From Phycisphaera sp. (lineage in GTDB: Bacteria; Planctomycetota; Phycisphaerae; Phycisphaerales; UBA1924): 64,000 bases of DNA. The notes under the pieces are model-generated. The model searched no databases and was not told the origin of the DNA. It saw only the letters and a list, made by a program, of their open reading frames with translations. Position numbers and translations under genes: made by a program. The stretch covers positions 2,227,205-2,291,204 of the forward strand of contig CP098402.1 in the NCBI GenBank assembly GCA_025916675.1, given 5' to 3'. Positions 17,957-25,760 of this stretch are shown here, one piece after another (the first letter of the stretch is position 1; the number at the start of each line of letters is the position of its first letter).

Positions 17957-18588
17957 CCGTACCAGCAAGCACAACGCGCTCGGGGCCGCTGGCCTGGTAC
18001 GGCGGGCTGCCCAGGTCCGTCCGCTGGCTGGTGCTGGCCGGGCTTGGCATCGGGGCGTACTTCTTGGTGGTCGAGCCGGTGATCGACGCCACCGTCAAGG
18101 CGAACGGGAACGCCGACGCGATGGCGGCCCGCATCCGAGCGGTTAACGCGATGGGCCAGCGGGCGCAGGGCCACCAGCAGTTGATCGCCCTTGGCTCGCG
18201 CTTGCATGGCGAGGTTGAGCTGCCCGGACCGCGGAGCGAGCGGGCGACGGCGCTCAACCGGGCGGTCGACCGGGCGCTGCGCGACGCGGGTGTCTCCGGG
18301 GCCCGCACGCAAACCAGCGAGCAGAACCTGGCCGACGGCCCGGCAACGCAGTACTTCGGTGGGCGCGGCTCGCTGGTGAAGCTCGTGAGCACGCTGAGCT
18401 TCGACGCCTCGCCCGAGGCCTTCAGCACCGTGCTTGGGGCCCTTGAAGCGAGCCCGGACGTGGCGGCCGTAACACGTGTGATCGTGCTACGGGCGGATGA
18501 TGGTTCGCGGCAGGTATCCGCCACGCTGACGGTCGAGGCCTGGGCGCTCGGGAGCAAGGCGCGTGAGACGGCGGGAGGCGCGTCATGA
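17953..18588 (+). CDS. T2SS assembly protein, GspM/PilO-like
   Basis: 211 residues: a short cytoplasmic N-terminus, a single transmembrane helix (about 24-44), a coiled segment and a small alpha/beta periplasmic domain ending in V-S-A-T-L-T-V-E-A. This is the GspM/PilO layout, and its position between the GspL-like and GspC-like genes fits. Primary-sequence similarity is weak. It overlaps its neighbours by four bases on both sides. Confidence 0.65.
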   Translation: MTVPASTTRSGPLAWYGGLPRSVRWLVLAGLGIGAYFLVVEPVIDATVKANGNADAMAARIRAVNAMGQRAQGHQQLIALGSRLHGEVELPGPRSERATALNRAVDRALRDAGVSGARTQTSEQNLADGPATQYFGGRGSLVKLVSTLSFDASPEAFSTVLGALEASPDVAAVTRVIVLRADDGSRQVSATLTVEAWALGSKARETAGGAS

Positions 18589-19115
18589 TCGCTCCGAGAT
18601 CGGCTTGGATTCTCGTTGGCGCTGCCGGCACGGCGGCGGGCGTGGCTCTGGTCGTCGGGCTGGGTGGCGTGGCGCAGTCGGCGATGTTGTCCCTGCCATC
18701 GGATGACCCGATCGCCAACGAGGCCACCGAACTCGGCGACGTGACGGCCGCGTATCGCGCACAATTGGACGGGCGTTCGCCGTTCTTTGTCCCCGGTGCG
18801 CCCCCCCCACCGCCGCCGCCGCCACCACCTCCCGCGTCGCCCCCACCGCCGCCGCCACCGCCTTCCCCGCCTCCCGCACCGAGTTCGTACGGCGGGCCGG
18901 ATGTCGTGGCCGTGGTGAACGGCAGCGTGCTGTTCGACGACAAGCGCATGCTGTCGGTTGGCGATGGCGAGGACGATGGATTGCAGGTGCTCGAGGCATC
19001 GGCGCCGTGGTCGATCAAGGTATTGTGGAAAGGCATCGAGTTCGACGTGCCCTTGATGGATCGGGATCGGATTGTCATTCCCCGGGACGAGCGGGACTCG
19101 TCGTCGGCGGGCTAA
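18585..19115 (+). CDS. GspC-like T2SS component with polyproline linker
   Basis: 176 residues: N-terminal membrane helix (about 8-30), a short segment with S-P-F-F-V-P (a GspC-like approach to the HR domain), then about 30 residues that are nearly all proline, and an 80-residue beta-rich C-terminal domain. Placement just before gspD suggests the protein bridges inner membrane and secretin. The linker should span periplasm and peptidoglycan, and consecutive prolines would need EF-P for translation. The DNA includes a run of eight C at 18801-18808. It could alternatively be called PilP-like. Confidence 0.6.
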   Translation: MIAPRSAWILVGAAGTAAGVALVVGLGGVAQSAMLSLPSDDPIANEATELGDVTAAYRAQLDGRSPFFVPGAPPPPPPPPPPPASPPPPPPPPSPPPAPSSYGGPDVVAVVNGSVLFDDKRMLSVGDGEDDGLQVLEASAPWSIKVLWKGIEFDVPLMDRDRIVIPRDERDSSSAG

Positions 19116-19126
19116 GCGAGGTTTCC

Positions 19127-21622
19127 ATGAAGTCTGACGTTCGATCCAGCCTCCTCACGCGATCTTCGGTGCTCGCGATGCTGTGCGCGGCCGGGCTCGC
19201 GGCCTCGGCCTCTCTTGCCCAGGATGAGCAGGAAGGCACGCCGCCCGAGCGCGGCCAGAACGGCCGCCGCGTGCTCGAAGGCCCGCCGACCACCTTGACG
19301 TTCCGGGAAGCCACGGTCGAGGATCTGGTGCCGTTCATCGTTGAGGCGACCGGCAAGGTCGTGATCGCCCCCGCGTTCAAGCTCACCGCGAAGGTCACCG
19401 TGATCAGCGACAATCCGGTGCCGAGGGAGAAGGCGCTCGACCTGGTCATCCTCGCGCTCCAGCAGAACGGTGTCGCGGTGGTTGAGACCCAGGACATCAT
19501 CCTCATCCGCGATATCGCCGAGGTGATCCGCCAGGACGTTCCGGTGATCGGCCCGAGCGAGAGCGTGCTGGACCGGACCGACCTTGGCTCCATGGCCGAG
19601 AAGATCTATCGCATCAACAACTCCGAGGCTTCCGACCTCGCCGAAGCGCTGGGCGATGTCGTGCCCGACTACGCGAAGATCACGGTCGACGAGGCGAGCA
19701 ACCACATCGCGGTGCTTGGCAACATCGGCCTGCTGCGGCGGATCGAGGGGCTCATCAACGGCATGGACCAGCCGGGCTCGCGGGCACTGGTGACCAAGAC
19801 ATTCCGGCTGCGCTACGCCGACGCGGAGCTGATCGCCGAGAACATCACCGAGCTCTTCGGCGAGAGCGGTGCGAGCACGCAGGGCCAGCAGAACCGCGGC
19901 CAGAACTTCAACCGCTTCTTCGGTCGCGGCGGCGGCGAAGACGAGGGGTCGGGTGGCGCGTCGACGGCCGAGCTGCGCGTGACGGCCAACACCCAGCAGA
20001 ATGCCGTCACCGTGGCCGCCGAGCAGGGCGTGCTCGATCAGATCGGCGAGCTGATCGACCAGGAGTGGGACCAGCCGCTGCCCGAGGAGACGGTCACGCC
20101 GCGCATCTACACGCTGGAGAACAGCGACCCGATCGCCGTGCGCGACCTGCTGGTCGGGCTGTTCGGCGAGGCCGATGCCTCGGCCGGTGGCGGCGGCGGG
20201 CAGGGCAACCAGGGTGGCCAGGCCAACCAGGGCACCAGCGGCTCGTCGCAGGGCGTCGGCCGGCTGGCCGGGCAGTTCGCGTTCGAGGCGATCCCTTCGG
20301 CCGGGCAGATCGCGGTGATCGCCAAGAGCCCGGACAATCTGTCGGTGATCGATGACATCATCCGCGAGATCGACAAGCCCAAGAGCGTTGGCCTGCCGGC
20401 GATCGTGTCGCTCAAGCACGTGTCGGCCGAAGAGGTCGCCGAGCAGCTCAACGCGCTGCTGGCGCTCGACGGCACGCTGGCGAGTATTCCCCGGAGTGAG
20501 AGCGGGCTCTCGACCGGCTCGGGTGCGGGCGATAGCCCGTTCGCGGATGACGCGACCACCGATGCCGCGGCGGATACCGAGAACGACCCGGGCAGTATCA
20601 CCTTCTGGTGGCAGACCGCCCGCGAGCAGACCGACAACGCGGGGCCGAGCAACCTGATCGGCAAGCTGCGCATCGTGCCGGTGTGGCGGCAGAACGCCAT
20701 CATGGTGCTCAGCCCACCCGAGTATCGCGCGGCGATCATCGATCTGATCGAGCAGCTCGACCAGCCGGGCCGGCAGGTGCTCATCCAGGCCGTGATCGCC
20801 GAGGTCAGCCGCGACGATGCCGAGGCGCTGGGGCTGCGGTGGTCGAGTTCGAGCATCAATCCCAGCCGCACGGACAACTCGATCGGCTTCGTGTCGAGCA
20901 CGACCGCGTCCGAGGGCGGCGTCTTCGGCAACCTCTTCGACACCAGCGTGCTGAACGTGGGCATCGACCTCAACGCCGTGCTGCAGGCGCTCGACGAGCG
21001 GACGAACGTGAGCATCCTGAGCCGGCCGATCATCTTTACCAGCGATAACCAGGAGGCCGAGTTCTTCGACGGCCAGGACATCCCGTTTATCACCAACGCG
21101 CAGACCACCGACACCGGCGGCACGACGCAGGGCTTCGAGTATCGCGCGGTGGGCATCCAGCTCCGCGTGCGGCCGCGCTTGACTCCGAACAAGGACGTCG
21201 ACCTGCGCGTGAATATCGAGCTGAGCTCGGTCGCGCCCGGCCAGCAAAACGCCAGCGGGCAGGTCGTGGTCGACCGCCGCGAGACGACCACGCAGCTCAT
21301 CGTTCGCAGCGGGCAGACGCTGGTGATCTCGGGCATCATGCGCAACGAGGACACCGAGGTCGTCCGCAAGATCCCGCTGCTGGGCGACATCCCGCTGCTG
21401 GGCTGGCTGTTCCGCTCGCGCGAGCAGAGCGCGAGCACGACCGAGCAGCTGATCTTCATCACGCCGGTGATCGTCGAGAACGGCGACGAGGCCGACCTCA
21501 TGAACGAGGCCTACCGCCTGCGTCTGCGGATGCAGCGCGAGAACATGGGCATCGAGGAGCCGCTCGAGGGCGAGCTTCCGATCGGCTCTGTTGAGGGTGA
21601 TGGTGCGCCGGACCAGGGCTAA
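19127..21622 (+). CDS. gspD: Type II secretion outer-membrane secretin GspD
   Basis: 831 residues. Signal peptide (about 1-36), N0 domain (L-T-F-R-E-A-T-V-E-D-L-V-P-F), several N1-type repeats interrupted by Gly/Gln/Asn-rich inserts (about 245-275, 360-385) and an acidic insert near 460-490, then the secretin core with VLIQAVIAEVSRDDAEALG and VPLLGDIPLLGWLFRS-type ending (here K-I-P-L-L-G-D-I-P-L-L-G-W-L-F). It forms the outer-membrane channel. ATG 19127 is supported by the signal peptide and an AAGCGAGG site. The last 20 bases overlap the next gene. Confidence 0.93.
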   Translation: MKSDVRSSLLTRSSVLAMLCAAGLAASASLAQDEQEGTPPERGQNGRRVLEGPPTTLTFREATVEDLVPFIVEATGKVVIAPAFKLTAKVTVISDNPVPREKALDLVILALQQNGVAVVETQDIILIRDIAEVIRQDVPVIGPSESVLDRTDLGSMAEKIYRINNSEASDLAEALGDVVPDYAKITVDEASNHIAVLGNIGLLRRIEGLINGMDQPGSRALVTKTFRLRYADAELIAENITELFGESGASTQGQQNRGQNFNRFFGRGGGEDEGSGGASTAELRVTANTQQNAVTVAAEQGVLDQIGELIDQEWDQPLPEETVTPRIYTLENSDPIAVRDLLVGLFGEADASAGGGGGQGNQGGQANQGTSGSSQGVGRLAGQFAFEAIPSAGQIAVIAKSPDNLSVIDDIIREIDKPKSVGLPAIVSLKHVSAEEVAEQLNALLALDGTLASIPRSESGLSTGSGAGDSPFADDATTDAAADTENDPGSITFWWQTAREQTDNAGPSNLIGKLRIVPVWRQNAIMVLSPPEYRAAIIDLIEQLDQPGRQVLIQAVIAEVSRDDAEALGLRWSSSSINPSRTDNSIGFVSSTTASEGGVFGNLFDTSVLNVGIDLNAVLQALDERTNVSILSRPIIFTSDNQEAEFFDGQDIPFITNAQTTDTGGTTQGFEYRAVGIQLRVRPRLTPNKDVDLRVNIELSSVAPGQQNASGQVVVDRRETTTQLIVRSGQTLVISGIMRNEDTEVVRKIPLLGDIPLLGWLFRSREQSASTTEQLIFITPVIVENGDEADLMNEAYRLRLRMQRENMGIEEPLEGELPIGSVEGDGAPDQG

Positions 21623-22931
21623 CCAGTGGGCCGCCGTGCTCGTGCTCGCGCTCGCCGCGGGCGGATGTGTGGTCGATGAGGGCCGCACGCAGGAGCTGCG
21701 TGACCAGCGAGACGAGCGGTCGCGCGCCGTGCCGGAGCTGCCCGAGGACCCGCTCGCGCGGCCGGTGCTCGGTGGCACCTCGGGCTCGCGCGTCACGGTC
21801 GCGGTCGACGCGATGGGCTCGGTGGCCTACGACGGCCTGAGCGTGCCGATGGTGAGCCCCGACGGCCGGTTCATCGCCGCCCAGGACAGCCCCGCCCCGC
21901 CGCGCGAGCAGCGGCTGGCGATCGACGTGCCCCGTCCCACGCCGACCGGTTCGTACGCCACGGTGTCGATCTCGCCATTGACCAGCGGCATCGGCGGCGT
22001 GCAGCCGCGCGTCGAGGTGTTCGACCTCAACGCCCCCATCCTGCTGGGCCGCGACGCCAGCCCCGAGGGGGTTTTGGTTGAGTCGCCGCGGCCCGACGGC
22101 TCGCGGTGGATCGGCATCGCGGGGTGGTCCGATGGCCGGAGCGAAGGAGCCGCGCAAATCCGCTGGCTCGTGCGGAGCGACGCCGTCGCCGCCCACGCCG
22201 TGTTCGCCGACGCGGGCGCGATCCTGTACGCCAAGCGCGTTCGTCTGGATTCGGGCCCGGGCTCACGCTCCACGCTCGTGCACCGCGAGCGCGATGGCAC
22301 CGAACGCACCCTGGTGCTGCCCGACGCCGACCTGGTGTTCCCGCTGGTCGGCCCCGATCGCCGGCACGCGACGTGCCTGGCCGTCGGCGACGGCGGCGCG
22401 ATCACGCTGCTGCTCATCGACCTGACCACTGGCGGCGGTACCACGCCCGGCAACGAGATCGGCGCCATCGTCCGCCGCTTCGACCTGGCGTCGAGCGGCG
22501 GCATCGACGGCGCCGCCCAGATCGTCGCGGCCTCGCAGTCGGCGGTGCACGGGCTGTCGGCGAGCGACGCGCTCGCCGGCGCCACAAACCCCCCGACGGA
22601 GTCGGCGCTCGGCCCGATCTTCTTCCACCCCGGCATGGACCGCTGCGCCGCCATCGACGCTTCGCGCCGCACGCTGGTCGCCCTCGCGCCCAAGAGCGTG
22701 GCGGCGGTCGACGCCGGCGATGGCCGCGCCCTGTGCTCGACGCCCGATGGCCTGGTCCTGTGGACGCCGGGGCCCCAGGCCGGCCGCGGCACCGAAACGC
22801 GCGTGCTGAGCGAGGATTACCTGCCCCGCCGCACGGCCAGCATCGACCGCCCCTTCATCCTGCTCGCCCCGATGCGCCGCACGGCGACGAGCCTGATGGT
22901 CTTCGGCATGGCGCCGACATCGACGCCGTGA
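21600..22931 (+). CDS. Probable lipoprotein with beta-propeller-like sequence, last gene of the T2SS operon
   Basis: About 443 residues, function unknown. The N-terminus has a basic start, a hydrophobic stretch and A-A-G-G-C, a slightly unusual lipobox, so it is probably a lipoprotein. Repeated short segments with S-P-D-G-R-F-I and R-P-D-G-S-R-W resemble blades of TolB/WD40-like propellers. Start codons at 21591 (TTG), 21600 (ATG) and 21603 (GTG) are all possible; GAGGG at 21593-21597 favours 21603. It overlaps gspD, so it is expected to be co-expressed with the secretion system. A pilotin or substrate-related role is only a guess. Confidence 0.6.
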   Translation: MVRRTRANQWAAVLVLALAAGGCVVDEGRTQELRDQRDERSRAVPELPEDPLARPVLGGTSGSRVTVAVDAMGSVAYDGLSVPMVSPDGRFIAAQDSPAPPREQRLAIDVPRPTPTGSYATVSISPLTSGIGGVQPRVEVFDLNAPILLGRDASPEGVLVESPRPDGSRWIGIAGWSDGRSEGAAQIRWLVRSDAVAAHAVFADAGAILYAKRVRLDSGPGSRSTLVHRERDGTERTLVLPDADLVFPLVGPDRRHATCLAVGDGGAITLLLIDLTTGGGTTPGNEIGAIVRRFDLASSGGIDGAAQIVAASQSAVHGLSASDALAGATNPPTESALGPIFFHPGMDRCAAIDASRRTLVALAPKSVAAVDAGDGRALCSTPDGLVLWTPGPQAGRGTETRVLSEDYLPRRTASIDRPFILLAPMRRTATSLMVFGMAPTSTP

Positions 22932-22944
22932 ACACTCCGGATCA

Positions 22945-23008
22945 ATTGCCAACTGCCAAATCCCAATTGCCAGTGATGGCCTTGCACGGTGTATTGGCAA
23001 TAGGCAAT
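22945..23008. repeat. Inverted repeat of TTGCCA-type motifs
   Basis: Arms 22945-22959 and 22994-23008 are complementary at 12 of 15 positions. A further TTGCCA lies between them near 22966. The segment has noticeably more A+T than its surroundings and starts 14 bases after the lipoprotein gene. It could act as a transcript 3' end or be a repeat element. Confidence 0.4.
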
Positions 23009-23034
23009 GGGGCCGGAGCGGAGGCACGTCCTCC

Positions 23035-23061
23035 GTCCGAGCCGCGGGCGTGAGCACGCGG
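23035..23061 (+). repeat. Short dispersed palindromic repeat, copy C
   Basis: Third copy of the element also found after icd. The core CCGAGCCGCG-G-GCGTGAGC is followed by ACGCGG, giving an eight-base stem with one mismatch around GTGA. It lies about 100 bases beyond the T2SS operon. Confidence 0.6.
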
Positions 23062-23134
23062 ACCAACGCCCGAGCGTCCGTTGATGGGGTGAACGCGAAG
23101 GCCGCGAAGGGCTCGAACACCAAGATCCGACGAG

Positions 23135-23154
23135 CCCCTTTCGTGAGAAAGGGG
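23135..23154. terminator. Hairpin between convergent genes, possible terminator
   Basis: Perfect 8-bp stem (23135-23142 with 23147-23154) around a GTGA loop, with no T-run on either side. The location between convergent transcripts is right for a terminator, but without a T-run this is uncertain. Confidence 0.3.
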
Positions 23155-23271
23155 GCACCAACGCGCCGAAGCGCGATCGTCGCGCTCGACGCTCGGACCG
23201 GGCCCCAAACGGGGCGATCCGCCAGACGGCCGGGCCCGATCACCCGCCGCGTGGACCCACCCGCCGGACAC

Positions 23272-23418
23272 ATCGGCGGCGACGCGGAACGGATGGCCGC
23301 CGGGGCTCGACCCTTGGCCGGCCTCGCCCGACGACGTGCCGGCCGCGCGTGGCAAACGGGCGGCCGCGCTCGACGAATGGCCGGCCTCGTCCAGCGCGGC
23401 CGCCCGTTATCCGGGCGT
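23272..23418. repeat. Degenerate 21-bp tandem repeat
   Basis: About six to seven consecutive 21-base units can be laid out from 23272, with the core NNGGCCGGCCNCGC best conserved in units at 23314-23334, 23356-23376 and 23377-23397. On the minus strand one frame reads as Arg-rich heptads (R-G-R-P-F-x-x). Either this is decayed coding sequence for a heptad-repeat protein or a non-coding tandem repeat. Confidence 0.45.
23355..23408. repeat. Near-perfect 54-base inverted repeat
   Basis: Arms 23355-23370 and 23393-23408 are perfectly complementary over 16 bases. After one C-C mismatch the pairing continues for five more bases (23372-23376 with 23387-23391), leaving a 10-base loop that contains GGCCGGCC. 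No T-run follows. It is embedded in the 21-bp repeat array. Confidence 0.6.
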
Positions 23419-23566
23419 CGGGCGGGCTGTGAGCGGCTAGGCCGGGGCGAAAAACCGTGGTCGGAGGCCGGGAATCGGCGATTGGTGGACGCCCACGGGT
23501 GCGCACGGTCCGGGCCACCGGGGAGCCCGCTCGATGATGCCCGCGCTGCTGGCACTGGCTCGTGGG

Positions 23567-24994
23567 CTACTCGTCCTTCTCGGCCTCGGTCTCGGGCTTG
23601 GTCTTGGTTTCGACCTGGATCATCCTGACGAGCACCTCGTGGGCCTCCTGGCCGGCCCGGATGCCGATGGGCACCGAGGCGATCGCCGAGACGCACAGCA
23701 CCGAGGTCTCGAGGTGGTCCGCCAGGCGGCGGACGCGCAGGGCCAGCAGCATCTCGCTGTAGGTCTCCACCTCGCCCCGCTGGTGGGTCTGGATGGCGTA
23801 CTCGACGAGCGAGCCGATGTCCTTGGGGTAGAGGTTGGTTTTCAGCTTGAGGTCGGGCGCCTTGCACGTGACCACGATGAGCCGCTTGCGGACCGGGCCC
23901 CGGGCGGCATGCTCGTGCAACTCGGCGATGCGCACAGGCCCGCCCCCCAGGTGGATGACGCGATCGGTGGGGCTCGCCCCGTGGGGCAGGGTCGAGTGGC
24001 CGGCGATGATGACCAGGTCGCCCGGGCTCGCGCTGTCGATCAGGTCGAACGCCGCCTGCGTGGCGTTGTCAGCCTGGAGTAGGTCCTGGCACTCCGCTGT
24101 GCTGGACTCGCGCAGGGCCCCGTGGATGCGGCGCTTGGCGGCCAGGGTCGCCCTGAGGTCGGCTCGCCCCGGCGTCGGCCCGTTCGCGGTTTCGCTTGCG
24201 GCTTCGCTCGCGCCGGGATCGGGTTGGTCGTAGACCTTGGACCACTGCGACTCGTCGGGAAGGCTCAGCCCGATGTGGATGCGTTCGATCGGGCCGTCGT
24301 ACGCCCACGTGGAGAACGGCGGCTCGACGGACGTGGCCACCCGGACGCCCGGACGGACCTCCTTCATGCTCTCGTCCCATCGATGCCGCAGGGCCTTGTC
24401 GGCTGGGCTGTTGCCGCGGAACATCGGTGTGTCGTGGGCTCCCGGCGTGTACGCGAACATCTCTCCGGACTCGTGCACCCAGACCGTGCCGCGATGGAGG
24501 GTCCAGTCACCCAACCCGTCTAAGATGCGGCGCAGATCCGGCCGGACCGCCGGTGGGCGATCTCGCTCGAGCTGGTAAAAATCGTGCCTCTTCTGATTGG
24601 CCAACTCGTCGCGGAGTTGGGACACGGACATCATTCGGAGCCGGTCCTGAAGAGTGTACAACCGTTTGTAGTCGTTGCGGTCCCACTGTTCAATAGGTTT
24701 GTTGCCCACAGCGTCCTCGATCAGGCCCGGGACGACTTGCTTAAGCAGATCATCGCGTTGCTCACGGTCCATCTTCTCAGCCAAGTCGAGCCCCGGCCCT
24801 CTGCCGCCCCCAACGACTACCTCGATCGCGTCGTCGAGCCGCCCGTCGGCGACCGAGCCGGCCGCCTCTGCAACCCGATCCGTTTGCCGGACGCACGACT
24901 TCACAACGATCGTGCTCACGGCGGTGGCAGCGAGCCCAGCCCCGATCAGGAAGGCCACACCCGCTCCATCCAGCACCTTGTTCAGATCCGGCAT
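23567..24994 (-). CDS. Membrane-anchored protein with a caspase/CHAT-like His/Cys region
   Basis: 475 residues, no family recognised by name. One N-terminal transmembrane helix (about 11-33) is followed by a charged region and a Trp/Arg-rich middle part (about 100-260). The segment 326-381 shows a hydrophobic strand then A-G-H333-S, and 44 residues later a second strand R-L-I-V-V-T-C377-K. This is the His-Cys dyad spacing of clan CD peptidases (caspase/CHAT). The C-terminus is Lys/Glu-rich. ATG 24994 follows GGAGG. It lies 27 bases after the small membrane protein gene on the same strand. The peptidase assignment is inference. Confidence 0.55.
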   Translation of the reverse strand: MPDLNKVLDGAGVAFLIGAGLAATAVSTIVVKSCVRQTDRVAEAAGSVADGRLDDAIEVVVGGGRGPGLDLAEKMDREQRDDLLKQVVPGLIEDAVGNKPIEQWDRNDYKRLYTLQDRLRMMSVSQLRDELANQKRHDFYQLERDRPPAVRPDLRRILDGLGDWTLHRGTVWVHESGEMFAYTPGAHDTPMFRGNSPADKALRHRWDESMKEVRPGVRVATSVEPPFSTWAYDGPIERIHIGLSLPDESQWSKVYDQPDPGASEAASETANGPTPGRADLRATLAAKRRIHGALRESSTAECQDLLQADNATQAAFDLIDSASPGDLVIIAGHSTLPHGASPTDRVIHLGGGPVRIAELHEHAARGPVRKRLIVVTCKAPDLKLKTNLYPKDIGSLVEYAIQTHQRGEVETYSEMLLALRVRRLADHLETSVLCVSAIASVPIGIRAGQEAHEVLVRMIQVETKTKPETEAEKDE

Positions 24995-25021
24995 CCCAAC
25001 CTCCGATCGCAATGGAATGGA

Positions 25022-25351
25022 TCAGTCCACGATCCGGCGGAGCGAGAGCCCGTCGCCCTGGGGCGGGCCCAAGCGATAGGCAGCGTACTTCTGTAATTCC
25101 TGCATGATCGTGCGGGCCGAGACGCCCGAGGCGAACGCGAACACGCGATCGTCGCCGATCTTCTGTTGCAACGCGGCCGCCACGATCGCCGCGACGGCGA
25201 TGTTGAGCGCGGTCAGGAACCAGTACACCCGGCTCCGCAGCAGCCGGCGGAAGTCCGCCTCACTCTCTTTGGAGTGCTTGATCGACAACCTCATGGCTTC
25301 GAGACAGAAGCCACCGAGCGCCCCCCAGATCGCGACTTCGGCAAGAGTCAT
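25022..25351 (-). CDS. Small multi-helix membrane protein, partner of the CHAT-like gene
   Basis: 109 residues, family not recognised. Hydrophobic segments lie at about 4-22 and 42-62, with a third weaker one at about 70-86 ending in an F-A-S-G-V-S-A-R pattern. A charged stretch (H-S-K-E-S-E-A-D-F-R-R) separates the first two. The start is supported by AGGAAAGGA seven bases upstream. It is the first gene of a two-gene unit with the membrane-anchored His/Cys protein. The pair resembles conflict-system modules that join a small membrane protein to a peptidase-like partner, but this is a guess from architecture. Confidence 0.6.
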   Translation of the reverse strand: MTLAEVAIWGALGGFCLEAMRLSIKHSKESEADFRRLLRSRVYWFLTALNIAVAAIVAAALQQKIGDDRVFAFASGVSARTIMQELQKYAAYRLGPPQGDGLSLRRIVD

Positions 25352-25760
25352 CAGCCAATCCTTTCCTGTGCGAGAGCGATACGACAGACCACGTCATCAA
25401 GTTCCGACGCACCTTTACGACAATACTCGCTTCCCCACGCCTCTATCTCCACACAGACAAGAATTATGGTACAGAGGCGATCAGGCACGAAACCAAGAAC
25501 TAATTGCGCTAGTCGGGTGCCGTCCCGAAGATCTGATTTGAGATCGCCATATCATGTGCATTGGTGCCCGACAACGCGACCTGGACCCCGGCAGGATGCG
25601 TGGGTATTGCTGCAATGCAATCTTCGTGATATCTTGCCACTCCAACTCAAGCCGCCCTCACAACCCGCCGATCCCCTCCAAACGGGCCGCATGGTCGCGG
25701 CCCTCCGAACGCATCGCCGCCACGGCCCCCACGGACGGTGGACGGCTTAGGAGCATTGTT
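25352..25760. other. A+T-richer gene-free spacer between divergent genes
   Basis: About 400 bases with clearly lower G+C than the flanks, especially 25400-25560. It should hold promoters for the divergent small membrane protein gene (left) and the secreted-type gene at 25761 (right). No convincing reading frame, tRNA or mobile-element end was found. The composition change beside an accessory gene pair is consistent with an insertion boundary. Confidence 0.6.
25607..25635 (+). promoter_or_regulatory. Candidate sigma-70-type promoter for the 25761 gene
   Basis: TTGCTG at 25607-25612 and TATCTT at 25630-25635 are spaced by 17 bases, pointing to transcription start near 25642 and a leader of about 120 bases. 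Matches to consensus are only partial. Confidence 0.3.

Larger units (their letters stand above)
22932..23566. other. Gene-free interval rich in palindromes and short repeats
   Basis: 635 bases between the convergent T2SS operon and the CHAT-like gene. It contains an A+T-richer inverted repeat (22945-23008), palindromic repeat copy C (23035-23061), a hairpin (23135-23154), a degenerate 21-bp tandem repeat (about 23272-23418) and a near-perfect 54-base inverted repeat (23355-23408). Open frames across it have no ribosome site and only low-complexity Arg/Gly/Pro translations, so no gene is called. Confidence 0.7.

Noticed and set aside
18797-18880. Sequencing artefact in the C/G-rich polyproline tract
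   Set aside because: The frame is maintained into a plausible C-terminal domain and the next gene start, so it is treated as real coding sequence.
19112-21796. An 894-codon open frame on the minus strand opposite gspD
   Set aside because: It is antisense to a clear secretin gene, has no ribosome site, and its translation is His/Arg/Val-rich low complexity with no family similarity.
23272-23418. CRISPR array
   Set aside because: The 21-bp units are degenerate and directly adjacent with no unique spacers; no cas genes are near.
23240-23518. A 92-residue Arg-rich heptad protein on the minus strand
   Set aside because: No ribosome site and low-complexity sequence that follows from the 21-bp repeat; kept only as a repeat observation.
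25352-25760. A tRNA fragment or attachment site in the A+T-richer spacer
   Set aside because: Short hairpins such as CGGG...CCCG near 25525 do not build a cloverleaf, and no direct repeats bounding the region were found by eye.
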